Positions 22,814 to 34,247 of a stretch of 64,000 nt of DNA are shown piece after piece; position 1 is the stretch's first letter; every line of letters begins with the position of its first letter. Both the position numbers and the translations under genes were made by a program. Source of the DNA: Diplocarpon mali. Taxonomy: Eukaryota > Ascomycota > Leotiomycetes > Helotiales > Drepanopezizaceae. The notes beneath the pieces were generated by a model, which was given only the letters and a program-made list of their open reading frames with translations, did no database searches and was not told the origin of the DNA. The stretch spans positions 35,707 through 99,706 of the forward strand of contig JAENRP010000060.1 in the NCBI GenBank assembly GCA_024741835.1, written 5' to 3'.

Positions 22814-23940
22814 CTCTTGCACCAAAATCACATCCGATCCCCGGGCGCGCGGGGAGCCTCACCGGCATCCAGGTCGACGGCAACTGCACCGTCGACGACT
22901 TGACCTTGCGTGGGCAGTCGGGCAGCTGCGCTGCGCGGGAGCCGAGATGCCAACCGAGACAAACACCGCGTCGCCAGCCACTCCGACGTACGTTGTTGGC
23001 GCAAAGCCGGGTCTCCCGTGGAGCCTCATCCCCCTCCGGAAATTCAATGCCGCCCATTCCCATCATCCCATGGCCCCTCTCGCAGAGCCCATCGGTCTCG
23101 CATCGCCTGCTCAGCCTTGGGCCGGGGTTTGACCGAGTTTACTCTCTACCCACAGGCTTTGCCGGGTGGCTTCCCAGGAGTTCGGCCGGGGGAATACCGG
23201 AAGATTACATAAGAGGGTGTGCATACCGCCTGCGGATCCACATACCTCCCGCAAAACCGTTCCTCCGGCCTCGTAGCTCAGAGGTTACTTGGATTTGTGC
23301 GTCGCCCTGCCCCTCCTCTCCTCTCTCACAGATCTGCGTACGGAGCGGATGTGCAAATCATTCAGAGTGTGCCGACTTGGTACGGAAAGGCCATGCTAGC
23401 TAGGGCTGGCTCCAAGGGCCCACGCCCGCAGAGAGGGTTTTCAGCTTATACATGTCATACTAGAATCCTCCCCTACTATCATTTGACTTGAAACATGGAT
23501 TCTACAACAGGAACTGCAACCGCTCTCACTTCTCCATCTCAGCCGTCAGAGTAGCCTCGCGCGTTGTGCGCATGATCGAGAGGCGTGCGAATACTTGCCT
23601 TGTTCTTGCAGCGGGGGCTCAACACATTGTGCCCTCGTTGGACCAGCCTCGGCGCCACTCAAGTTTCTTTCCCCAATCCCCGGCCACAGAGCTCATGCGC
23701 TCATCTACACCGACGGGGCCCAGCAAACACATTGTACAATGGACTTATGATTGCAATCTTGACGGTCTATGAAGCCATCTCTCTATCTCTAGTTTGCAAA
23801 AAGACCTCGAGGATCAACTAAAGCGGCAGGTAAAAACCAGAAGACCAAGCGCACATTAACTCCGGACATTCCCAATGCGCAAGGCCCTTGCTGCAGATAA
23901 AACTTTTCTTCTCGCTTCCTCCAGCAGTCTATGTGCGCAC
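22814..23940. other. intergenic, possible gene fragment at 22855-22960
   Basis: Just right of the LTR-like element, a plus-strand stretch reads GSLTGIQVDGNCTVDDLTL, which looks like part of a secreted beta-rich protein. It has no start, no splice context and is soon interrupted, so it is noted only as a possible relic. A tRNA-like A-box (TAGCTCAGAGGTTA) near 23276 lacks a matching B-box. Confidence 0.35.
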
Positions 23941-26900
23941 TCAATCATCCTGGTAAACGTGTTAGCAGGTGACCTCTCAGAGTATGGTATCATGCCGTCA
24001 GGGCGGATATACCTCGTCAGAATAGACCTGGCAAGATGTGTTAGTGGGTTGTTCTCTCTCGAGCAGGACTTCAACTTCACTAACCTCTTCACCACGCTTG
24101 CGACGAGCCATACGATCCTTCTTCTTCTTACGAAGCTCGGCACTCGTCAACTTCTTGGCCTTCTTAGTCGAGACAATCTTGTTGCCCATGGCGTCGACTG
24201 CAGAAAGAATTGTTAGCCTGTCATGTTCATCAGGGGATCTTTGCTGGATCTATACATTTCTCCTGAAAGCATGTTAGCAAAGTTCTCCACCAGAAAGCAG
24301 AGGTCGACGAGCGCAAACTTCGCTAGAAAGGGGATCGGATGGCTTGGCTTACTTCTTCCTCATCGTCGTCGCCCTTTAGACGAGGTCCAGCACCTTGTCC
24401 ACTAACCCAGTTGTGGCCGGAAGGAGTCATCTTTCCGTCAACAACAGCCCAAACTTCCTCAGTCAAGTTCTCAGTGAACTCCTTGGAGTGAGTGATGATG
24501 ATGACACCACCCTCGAAAGACTTGAGAGCCTTGGAAAGAGCCCCGAGAGAGTCACGATCCAGGTAGTTGGTAGGCTCGTCAAGAACAATCAAGTGAGGAC
24601 GTTGCCACGAGCAGGCAGCAAGCACAACCTTGACACGCTGTCCTCCAGAAAGACCCAACATGCGGGAGTGGGAGATCAGCTCGGCATCGAGACCAAAGTT
24701 GGCTCCGTGTGCCTCAATTTCCTTGCGGACCAAAGGTCTGAATTGACCACTGGCGAGAGCCTCCTTCTGATCAACCTCGGCCACCATCTTTTGGTGAGAA
24801 GCCAAGATCTCAGTACGGGGAATCCATGCGTTGTCGGCGGTCATCATGGGAACCCATCTCTCGTTCTTCATGCCAACGTTCTCACCGAGAGCAAACGAAC
24901 ACTCGTACTCGTATGAGTTCTTGAACTTACGGCGAGAGTGGATACCAATGACACGTCTCTGGGAGCCCTCAATCTTGTAGATCTTGTCCATGGCCTTCTC
25001 GTCCTCATCGGTGACAATCTTGTTGGCACGATCCATAGTCTCACGATCCTCACCAGTCTGGAAACGCCATTGGATATACTCAGATGGCGTCTTCTCCAAA
25101 TGGTGATCGATGTGAGCAAAAGCGTGTTGCTTGATGTATGCGATACGGATGTTCTCGTGGGTGTAAACATCACCGATAGTGGGGATGAGTTCACCGGTCA
25201 AGACGTTGATCAGAGTGGATTTACCAGCACCATTGGGACCAATAACGGCAATACGGGAACCAAGCGAACATTGGAAGGAAATGTCAGAAATCTGTGGCTT
25301 GGGTGTCCCGGGGTATTGGAAGCTCATCTTCGAGACACGCACGATGGCCTTGGCCTTGGTCTTGACACCTTCAAGGAAACCTGGCTCGGGGAACTTGAAT
25401 TCCATCTCGGAAGCACCAAGCTCGAAGTAGGACTTGGCAGATGGGCACTTCTTGACGAATTCAGTCACGTTACCGCGATAACGCTTGAGCTTGAAGCGCT
25501 CGTAGTTGATGATGTGCTGACACACGTTGTTCAGGAAGCCAGTGTCGTGCGAAACGATGATAGATGTGCAGGGGGATGCCATCAAATAGTCCTCGAGCCA
25601 CTTTACGTTCTTGACGTCCAAGTGGTTGGTAGGCTCGTCGAGCAAAAGAATGTCAGGAGACTCAAAGACAGCACGAGCAAGGGCCAACTTCATCTTCCAG
25701 CCTCCGGAAAGGGCGGTGATTAAGTTGTTGATCATGGCATCGGTAAAACCGAATTCCTTCAGTTGACTGATGACATTCTCACGGGATGTCTCAACACCAA
25801 CCTCCTTCAGCTTCTTCATTGTCCAGTCGATAGTGGTTTGTTCGGTGTCGGCAGCATCGAGATCGTGCTCGACGAAAACGGTCTTGACCTCACTCTTCTT
25901 GGGGAAACCCTCAACCTGCTCGTTGTTGATGGCGCGCATAAGAGTAGACTTTCCGGAACCGTTGGGACCGCACAGACCGTATCGCTGGCCACGCTTCAGG
26001 CGGAGATGGGTCTGGTTGAGGAGAATCTTAGCACCGTAGGCCAAGTTGAATGTGCAGTTGCAAAGATCCTCTCCCTCCTCATCGTCAGCCTCCTCGGCAT
26101 CCTCAGCCTCGGCGAGCGGGGAAGCCTTCTTTCGGAGAGCGTCTACAACAGCTTGTGCCTCGGACTCAGGAATGATTGCGGCAATGAAAGGCTTGATGTT
26201 AGAAGTCCAGCTGTGGGTGTCAGCGTCCTTCTCATCGATGAGTTGACCAGCAAGGGCAGATGCGAATTCCAAGATTGGCTCGAATTTGCTGATGGCAGAC
26301 TTGTGCTTGGGCTCGAGAATCTCCTTCAGGATGGCGAGGACGGTGGAGACATCACCAGCGTGGGAAACCTCTGGGATCTTTCCGTCCACCACGGCACCGA
26401 CACGGATGAGAGTGTCTAGACCTTGTTTGGTCTTCTCACGGGCCTCGGGATCAGCCAAGTTTTCGTAGTTCTTGGTCAGCTGGGGCATCAACTTTGGCAA
26501 GAAAGAGGCCACAATGTTGGGGTCCTCGACAAGCTTGCACATGTTGTCAACAATAACGGCAGCCTTTCGCTTGATGGCAGTCTCACGCTCAGCAAGACCT
26601 CGATCCAGAAGAGGAACCATGATGGCTAGGGTTGGCTCATGGACATCGGTAACGAAGGTGGTGGCACCCAGCAAATGGATCGTCTCGGGGACGTTCTCTG
26701 GCTTGGCGATACACTTGATCAGCTCGGGGATGAAGCGATCAATATCCTTGTTCACGATGAGAGCACAGATCTTCTCCATTGTGCCGTATGCCATCTTCTT
26801 GACCTCAGGCTTTGTATCCCACATGGATTCCGAGACGACTGGGATCAAATCTGGGACGCGGAGGGCGAGTTGCGTAGGGGCAGAAACGACAAGAGCCTCG

Positions 26901-27571
26901 ATGAGGGTTAGGCCGGTGATCTTCTCCTGCCATTTCTGAGCGGTCAGGATAGAGTTGATAATGGGTGGGAGGAGAGCCTTGACACCGTTGGGGTTGACAG
27001 CCTTGACGATGGCGAGAGCTGCAGCTTGCGCGGCATTCTTGACGGGGACCAGCTTGTCTCCTACGGCGGCGAGAACCGATGGGAGGAGGACGACCAAGTA
27101 TGGCTCGACGGAGGCGGCGACATCCGAGTGCTCGGCGATGGCCTGGATGGCGTTGAGAGCGCGCTCGCGGACGTTGGCATCCTTCTTGTTTCCAAGCTGC
27201 TTCTTGAGGGATTCAACGGTCCTAGTCAGTCCAAATCAGCGCTTGATTCAATTCCCATTCTCGAAAATGAACACAGTGCGACCGGCAGCCCCGCCACACG
27301 TCGCTAGCACAGAGGCGCACGGAGTGCCAGTCTGCGAGGAAAGGTACTGATGACAATCCTGGAGAGAAGTCTGTACTTACTTGGTAGGGGCGTCGTTCTC
27401 CTCGATGGGCGAATTGATAAAGATGGCCAGGTTGTGGGTGGCGGCATTGATGTCTTCTTGGGCCTTGGAAATCAAGAGCTTTGCCATCAGTTCATCAAGA
27501 ACCTTGAGGCTTTCCTTGTTCTCCTTCGTAGACATGCTGGCGGTTGCTTTGGAATCGGTCACAGCGGGCAT
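23941..27571 (-). CDS. TEF3: translation elongation factor 3 (ABC-F ATPase)
   Basis: Six exons on the minus strand (27571-27381, 27221-24353, 24262-24256, 24197-24085, 24027-24013, 23949-23941) give about 1,067 residues, normal for EF-3. This cytosolic ATPase releases deacylated tRNA from the ribosomal E site and is essential in fungi. HEAT repeats fill roughly residues 1-320. The first ABC domain has [18 protein letters not shown] and [11 protein letters not shown]. The second has [18 protein letters not shown] and [11 protein letters not shown], with the EF-3-type chromodomain insertion between its Walker A and signature. The C-terminus is the basic tail [16 protein letters not shown]...[16 protein letters not shown], ending VYSDEDD. 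The 7-nt exon GAGAAAT (24262-24256) is needed to restore frame and supplies the family's EKFDAMGNKI junction. A 15-nt exon and a 9-nt terminal coding exon follow. Confidence 0.95.
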
Positions 27572-30500
27572 GTTGTGGGAAGAAGAGGAGGGGGAGCGAG
27601 TGTGGGCGATAACAGAAATTTCAGATTGCTAGTGCGGATCTGTCCTGTAAAGCACAGATATCTGTTGGCCCGCACACGTTCGAGTGAGGGGCAGGTGGAG
27701 TCGCAGTTGGGCTTATCTGGTCTTGGGCTGCGGCAGGGTGATGCTCGACGCAGCTCTCTGGTGTCTCTTGGAGCCGGTAGATATAAGGGGCTGAGTTGAG
27801 CTTTGTAGGAGAAGTTTAATATTTCGAAAATGAGAGGAGGAAGGAATCTGGAGGGCAACGATATTTTAAATATTATTCCCAGCGAGCCAGCCAAAACTTC
27901 CTGGCAGGGGTGTGGGCTTAGCGCGGTTTGGGCCGGGCCAGAAGCGAGCCCTCTGATACAGACTATCCTAAATCGACTTCTGCTTTGCCACTTGATCTGA
28001 AATCATTCTGGCTCTCGATGGAGACAGTATATGTCCTGAGTAGAGATTGTCTAGGAAGGATACGTGGATGAAGAAAAATCTCATCAGAGGCTTAGGAATA
28101 CATTACCAGCTATTATCTACGTCGCCCTCCACCTCGTGCAGAATAGCTACACAAGCGAGCTATGTATGTAGGTTAGCAGAATAGCTATATCAGTGTTAAC
28201 TTCGTCTAGCCTTAGCAAAAGTGAGCATCAGTAGTAAAGTGACTGCAGTTTGCCTGCTTCACCGCAGTTCTAGCCTCTCTTACTTAAATGCCATTGAGAC
28301 TAGTGTCCGGAATTGTCTGTCAAGCGACACATAGCGACCGCCGTGGACATCTACCAGCCTGCCTCACATCAGATGGGCGTGGACCGATTATGGTCTCTGC
28401 AGTTGTTCATCTCTATCATCCTCCATGACTCAGTAGAACGTAGGGGCCTGTTACTTCTCGCTAGAACTTTCTTGTCCTACTCTAACAAAGCTACCAACCT
28501 CTCGCGCCAGCAAGCCCAGAATATCTCTACAGTATATTGTCTTTCTCCAGATCCACTCGCCCCAGATCCACGGCTAAACAGCTGCTGTACCAAACTCCAA
28601 CAACATCCGCCCGTTCCTCTGACTATGTGCCTGTTTCTGTTTCCCGCCGACCGACCTACCTACTGTGCAGCCTCAGTCAGCCTTCACCGCTCCTACGAGA
28701 AGCCTTCATAGACCAAGGTAACCTCACCCAGCCGAAATGCAGGCCGATCACAGATGAAGAAAAGTTGCTCTATATAGTCAGCCCTTCCCCACATTCTACT
28801 CCTCCACTATCGATTGCGGTGAGAGCGATAAGCTATTGTAAGACACGCATACCTGTTGGAACTCGGAAGTCGAAAAAGTGGGTCGTGAAAATGCTTGGTG
28901 GTCCCCCCTTTTCAACAACTTTCCCGTAGCGAGGTAGAAATACCTCGGGGTACCTTGGATTTAGTTCAAAGTTCATTGCAACCTCATACAATAAATACTC
29001 AAAACCTAATGGCTTCCCTTCCACACTTCTAAAGTTTACCCAAGACGATAATCTCGCATGACTCCTTTGTGTATTTGTACATGCGCTATCAAAACAAGTT
29101 GTACTATTATCCATCGGACTTGAATTTCGAGTTCATCTTCCAGTCGAGTTGATGGGAGAGACTCTCAAGAGATCATGAGAAAATATGCCTCTCGCTCTTT
29201 CATTGGATCACGTGTCCTTTCTATGGGTGAGCCATTGTTTAGCCATATATCACCAGTCGCAGGCAGACACCTGCTATCTGTGCAATTATCTCGTGCTTCA
29301 TTTAGGAGGTCTGTCGACGGGCCGACCACCGGCCAACGGGTGTCTATCGTAAGTAAGAAGAGGATCACTGCATGTAGGATGTCGGCGCGATAGTCGGCAA
29401 TGCAAAGACGGACGATTTTCCGATCGTCTGTTCGGTTCCTCATAGTAGGCTGTTTGGCTCATGACGATTTCAGCATGCAGTAAGGTGGCAAAGATCTCAA
29501 TTGACTCATTTAACTTGATTTATGCAGCTGTATGAGGAGAAAAACAGAATCATTTGGTCAAAAAAAACTTTTTCTAAAAAAAGCATATGCTTGTGCAGAA
29601 TTGCAGTGGCGGGAAATAATTAGGCACGAGAATTGGATGTGTGTACCCATCCACCGTCTTTCTACCTAATTTACAATAATGAGGATGATCGACTTCAGCA
29701 ACACTACGTTTCAAGTCAACTTCGCGCTTCCTGGAATCTCTGGCGAACAGGGCCTTTCTTAGGACATGACTGATAAAAATCAATTAGCGGCTCACGGAGG
29801 AGCAGGTGGGTATAGTATTTAGACGATCAGGCGGATTAAGCAGGAACGGCGGAGAAGGCATTTCAAGAATCAAGAATGCAACAGAAGATGGCGTTGAGCG
29901 GGATGGTGCACTAGGGGGCGACGTTAATGGGCAGCGGACGAAGAAGGAAAAGGGTCCCTGATAAGAAAAATGGAGGCATTGATGATGGAAATACACCCAG
30001 GACGCACGGAAAGAGGAGGCGACAGAGGAAGGTATACGTCTTCCTAGATCATGATACCGTACGCTTGCTCGGGGGCCCTCGCGACTTGGCTCCCTCTCCC
30101 CCCGCGTCTGATATCAGCTGCACCGCGGTTTCTCCGTGTAGCAGGGTCTACGCCAGAACTGTAAATTAACCAGGAATCGTGTGAGAAAATCGAAACTATA
30201 TAGCGCGAAAGGTGATCCACTTATAGTCGTCATCTTCAATACATAGGACGAAATACCATACCCCCCTCCCTCCCCTTTATTTTCTCGCTTGAAGAAGTAA
30301 ACAAGCGAGACCTCCAAGTCCACTATGTCGATCGCCAATGGGAATGTGCGACATATTGATACATAGTATTTCAGACGCCGGCCGACCGAGAATATTTATA
30401 CTAATAATTACGTATTCTATAGTTAATGCTCTCTCTGCAAATGGCCTCAAGTGCAATAAGCACCTTGTTTGTCAGAATGCCAAGATAACAGTACCAAACG

Positions 30501-31137
30501 CTACAGGGCTCCATCGGAGGATTTTGAAATCCTAATATGATCGATGTAAGAGATTGATTACTCTGTTAAGTTGCTAAGTATCTTGACATAGCAATGATAC
30601 CAATTTATAGCTTCAGTTTCGAGTAACATCGGTCAATGCCGATTTGCATGCTACATTAGCCTGCCCAGTATCCCGCCTCTGTCCCTTCGCCCTCTCTTCG
30701 ATCCATCAGGATGTTACTATCCGTAAGGCCAGATAAGCCATTCTTATTATCTTGCATCTGGTGACTGCTCATGAGAAGGTCTACCTCTTTTTACGTCGAC
30801 CTGACTTCAGCTCATGTCTCGGTATTGCGATGTTCTGTTCCCGTGTCATCAGTCTCGCGTTAGCGGATACATTCTCGAAAGCTTACTGGCATGTACCTTC
30901 TCCTTCTGATCTCTCGATCCGGGACCGCTGGCCTGGAAAATGTGCTCCCTCTGCGTCAACGCCGATACAACTCTAACTTCCTGCTTGCCGTTTTCAACCA
31001 TAGCCAAGGGTTCACAATATCTGGAGTATCTCTACTTCTACACCGGCAGTGAATCAATATCCTATAGTTGCTGAATGTGCTGATCCTCCTGCGGCGGGGT
31101 GATGAAGTTTTTATAATCAGTATGTTGCAGGTATGCC
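27572..31137. other. EF-3 promoter/5' UTR, then AT-richer gene-poor sequence
   Basis: The first 200-300 bases upstream of 27571 are presumably the EF-3 leader and promoter. The remaining three kilobases hold only short, motif-free ORFs. I see no gene, no tRNA with both boxes and no long repeat. Confidence 0.5.
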
Positions 31138-31228
31138 CGTCACATGTTTGTCACATGATCTGTCACATGACACATCATACACATAATATGTCATATGACT
31201 TGCCACATGACTTAGCGGCTTCGCTAAG
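31138..31228. repeat. CACATG/CATATG box cluster with adjacent hairpin
   Basis: Within 75 bases, GTCACATG occurs three times (31139-31170) and is followed by GTCATATG and GCCACATG, all E-box-like (CANNTG). Immediately right, CTTAGCG (31211-31217) and CGCTAAG (31222-31228) form a perfect 7-bp inverted repeat with a 4-base loop. The cluster could be a basic-helix-loop-helix factor binding array or a repeat relic. No gene start is certain nearby. Confidence 0.5.
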
Positions 31229-31364
31229 AAGCCCGCTTACCTTAAATAGCGCTTAGTTAGAGAGCTCTCATGAATTAAGACACCCAACATCGTCGTTTGC
31301 ACCTCATACTTCTTCGTGCCCTCTTCTAGTTTACTATCAAGTTCACTATCAGAGAACCTCCTTA

Positions 31365-34247
31365 CTACACAGTATGTGCACTCCTCTCTCTGGCTGGCAG
31401 CGCAGCTGTTTCTTCCCCTACGGTCGTCCTTGAAGAAACAAGGTTCGCATCTAACCAGTCTCTGACTTGCTCATCTGACTCGAACGCGTCAACAGACAAG
31501 CGAGAATTGCTCCTCTTCGCCTTCTTCATGGTCGCTTCTTCCAAGTCATCTCCGAGATCGACAAGCTTTGCAAACTGATTTCAGCACGTACCTCTTATGG
31601 CATAACGTCTCACCCCCCCCTTTGGCCTACCCCTGCCTTTGGCCCACCTAGCTGAATTGTAATACTTCCTATTCAATTCTTAATAACTCTATTCTGCGTC
31701 AACTTTTATATAAGATATTGCAAAGTCTGATTCTCCTTTGAATCTGATTTAACAGGTGTAATACAACGCTTTTTAGCTACAATTTGAGCCTCTTTAATAG
31801 CACGTGTTATCGCAAACTAGAAGTTTAGACTAGTTTTAACATTTCTCTTCTTCTTTAGCCTTAAGTGCTTTAGTCTCTCCTTTAACTATTTATTTCTTAC
31901 ATTTGCCTTCCTTAGCTCGTATTCCTTCTTATCGATTCTTTTTAAACCCTTTTTAAAAGTAAAATTTGCGTCGGAAGTTTATTATATAACCTGCTTGCTG
32001 GAGCTCGAATCTATAAAGGTAGATATTTCCTAACCTTTGAAGTCTGTAACTAAATTGAAGTACTAGAAGCTCTCGCAGGTTATACTAGCGTCTTTAAAAG
32101 CTTTAAAAGAGTAAGATTTATTAACTTATTACTATTTTCCAATAGCAAAGGGCTTGTTGAAGGCTTGACTATAGATACCAGCTACAGACTTAAAATCCTC
32201 TACCCTGCCTTGATATTAAACGACGTAATACTCTCTTAATATGCCTTCTAGTAGCAAATAAGGAAGTCGCGCTTGCTACATAGTATAGAATCGATTAAAC
32301 TACTTGACTTCTACAGCTCTTTTTAAAGGATAATTCAAGTGCAAAGAAAACTGTTAAATCCAAAGGTTATAAGACGCATAATATATATAGGTAAGATCAA
32401 GAGATAGATATTATAATCAAGGCACTTCCAAAGGAGTTCTATAGTTTCGCAGCTCCTATAGCTATCTAGAATAAAAAGTCGTGCTAAATGATCATATGGT
32501 TCTGTTTAAATAATAAACACCTTCCTTAGCCACTTTAAAGCTATATTATTAGTAGTCTACCTATATTCAAAAGTAGTAAAATGCCAATCCTCGAATATCT
32601 TCAACTAAGATAAAAACTATTACTAATGCACCGACTTTCCTTTATAAATTACAAGTGTTAAGCTGAAGCTCTAGTTGCAAAGATGTACTTAATGATTATT
32701 ATTTAAGCATATAAAACTAGCGACTTTCCTTACACCTTACGTATTTCGGCACTCATTATAATATATCTGTTAAGACTAAAGCCTTCTTTAACACCAATCT
32801 CGTCTATATTTCACTATTAATTAGATAGAATAGCTTACATTGCCGGAATCTCTAGTTTTTAAAACTATGGCTTAATAACTCTAGACTAAGCGCAATTAAT
32901 ACGTATAGAAACAAAGTATATCTACCTCTTAGTCTTAAAAATAGGATTCTAAGCTGATAAGCGCCCTGTCCAGTATTTTCCAAGTGGTTTATGGTCCCCT
33001 TGCAGAGCAAGAAGCCTCTGTTAAAAATTCCTAACTTATATATACGAAAGTCTATAGCTTAGAGACTCTTGAGTCAGAATCCAATAAGTTAGTCGATTAT
33101 CTTTGAATATAAGAAATCTCTGCAGTTAGCTAGCACAATCTTAGCGCAGTTGAGTTGTATTGTTATAACAGCGAAGTATAGACCTTGGAGTACCCTACGT
33201 TAAATACGCCTTTTATATAGACTTGCCAGCTGCGAATCCTTTAAAAGCACACTTAGTATCGTCTTCTTTGTATTAATGCTTAATAATATAAATAAAATAA
33301 ATTCCCAAATTCAGCTAATTCGGTAAAGGAAGAACGATATAACTTATTATTAAAGTTAGTAGGTATAAGTTGCAGTAAGGTAAGCGAGGTAGGCCAAGGG
33401 CAAGGGCGGGCCAAAGGGGGTGTGAGACGTTAGCTGTGTCCATAAGCATGAAGCGGGCTGGATGTATGTAACTGCCACGGGAATTGCTGGCACAGGTCTA
33501 CGGGAACTAATATGGCCTCTGAGTTACAATCAGCAAGATTCTGGAGAGAGCTGGTGTCACTCATCGTCCGTTCCTCCGTCTTCCATACTGGCTGTCGGCT
33601 ATTCGGTTTTGGTTCAAGAACCAAGGCACGACGTCTCTGAGAGTTAGATTGGGATCTTCTTCGATAGTAAATTTCTCGTCTTTTGATAACGAGCTGCCGC
33701 CTTTCGATTTCCGGGCCGCTCGGATTCTCCGCTCGTAACAGACCGATGGCACTTTTCTCATATTGAATTTGCAGATTACTTGTTTGTAGCAGCTTCTTCT
33801 TGGGCAGAATCTCCTCTTGGAGACGTAATTGATCTTCAGTCTGTTTCTGGCCAGTTGTACATCACGCAATGGCCGGACTCTTGCTCTTAAGCTTTGGCCT
33901 CAGTGCTTCTCCGAACATTATTCTCTCTTTCTCTGACAGAGGATAATCTGGTGGTACAATAATCCTGTCAATGTCTATTTGATGCATATTGATTGTATCC
34001 TGGCCATAGAGCTTCATAACTCTCTGTAAATCCAGAGGTCAGCAAGTGCCACTAATTCGAGTCGAAACACTCAAATATACAATACCTTGCCATTCTCAGA
34101 GCTCTCATGGATTATAGCTCTAGTTCCTTCCTGGACAATAAAAACATCTCCATTACATGCTACGATACCGCTATCTGGGAAATAACCTATTAGCAGCGAT
34201 GACGCTAATGTGAGCTGGTTTGCTTGCTTCTTTACCCCCATCGTCAT
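31365..34247 (-). pseudogene. orphan coiled-coil gene, interrupted by a transposon and two TGA codons
   Basis: On the minus strand an ATG at 34247 (an inner ATG follows at 34241) opens a frame reading GVKKQANQLTLASSLLIGYF and on to SSENGK. A good 62-bp intron (34085-34024) leads to RVMKLYGQDTINMHQIDIDR and KSKSPAIA. The frame meets TGA at 33864-33862 but then stays open for about 140 codons. That stretch is a charged, probably coiled-coil region (QLRLQEEILPKKKLL; RRQLVIKRREIYYRRR) and reaches LHAYGHS, where a transposon (31605-33430) is inserted. If the transposon and one TA are removed, the same frame continues as YAIRGTC, a second TGA at 31583-31581, then NQFAKLVDLGDDLEEA and DEQVRDWLDANL, ending in TAG at 31367-31365. 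Both TGAs could come from CGA. I do not recognise the family. Confidence 0.6.
31605..33430 (-). mobile_element. Fot1/pogo-like DNA transposon relic, mutated
   Basis: The 1,826-bp element has terminal inverted repeats of about 48 bp, starting ACGTCTCAC and C-rich, at 31605-31653 and 33382-33430. It is flanked by TA on both sides (31603-31604, 33431-33432), the target duplication of the Tc1/mariner-pogo superfamily. Size and TIR layout fit fungal Fot1-like elements. The interior is very AT-rich and full of stops, as expected after repeat-induced point mutation. Minus-strand remnants still suggest the 3' half of a pogo-type transposase: a segment with SQAFNKPFAIG about two thirds along, and a lysine-rich tail (KKGLKRIDKKEYELRKANV) near 31900-31990. 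No intact ORF remains, so it is non-autonomous or dead. Confidence 0.85.

Noticed and set aside
23265..23340. tRNA-like A-box TAGCTCAGAGGTTA
   Set aside because: No B-box (GGTTCRANNCC) at the right distance and no acceptor-stem pairing.
30500..30540. Hairpin AGGATTTTGAAATCCT resembling a tRNA anticodon arm
   Set aside because: The loop is six bases, not seven, and no D or T arms are present.
33561..33869. 102-codon ORF in another frame within the orphan pseudogene
   Set aside because: The overlapping frame continues from the upstream exons and across the transposon empty site. This one starts without context and ends before the insertion.
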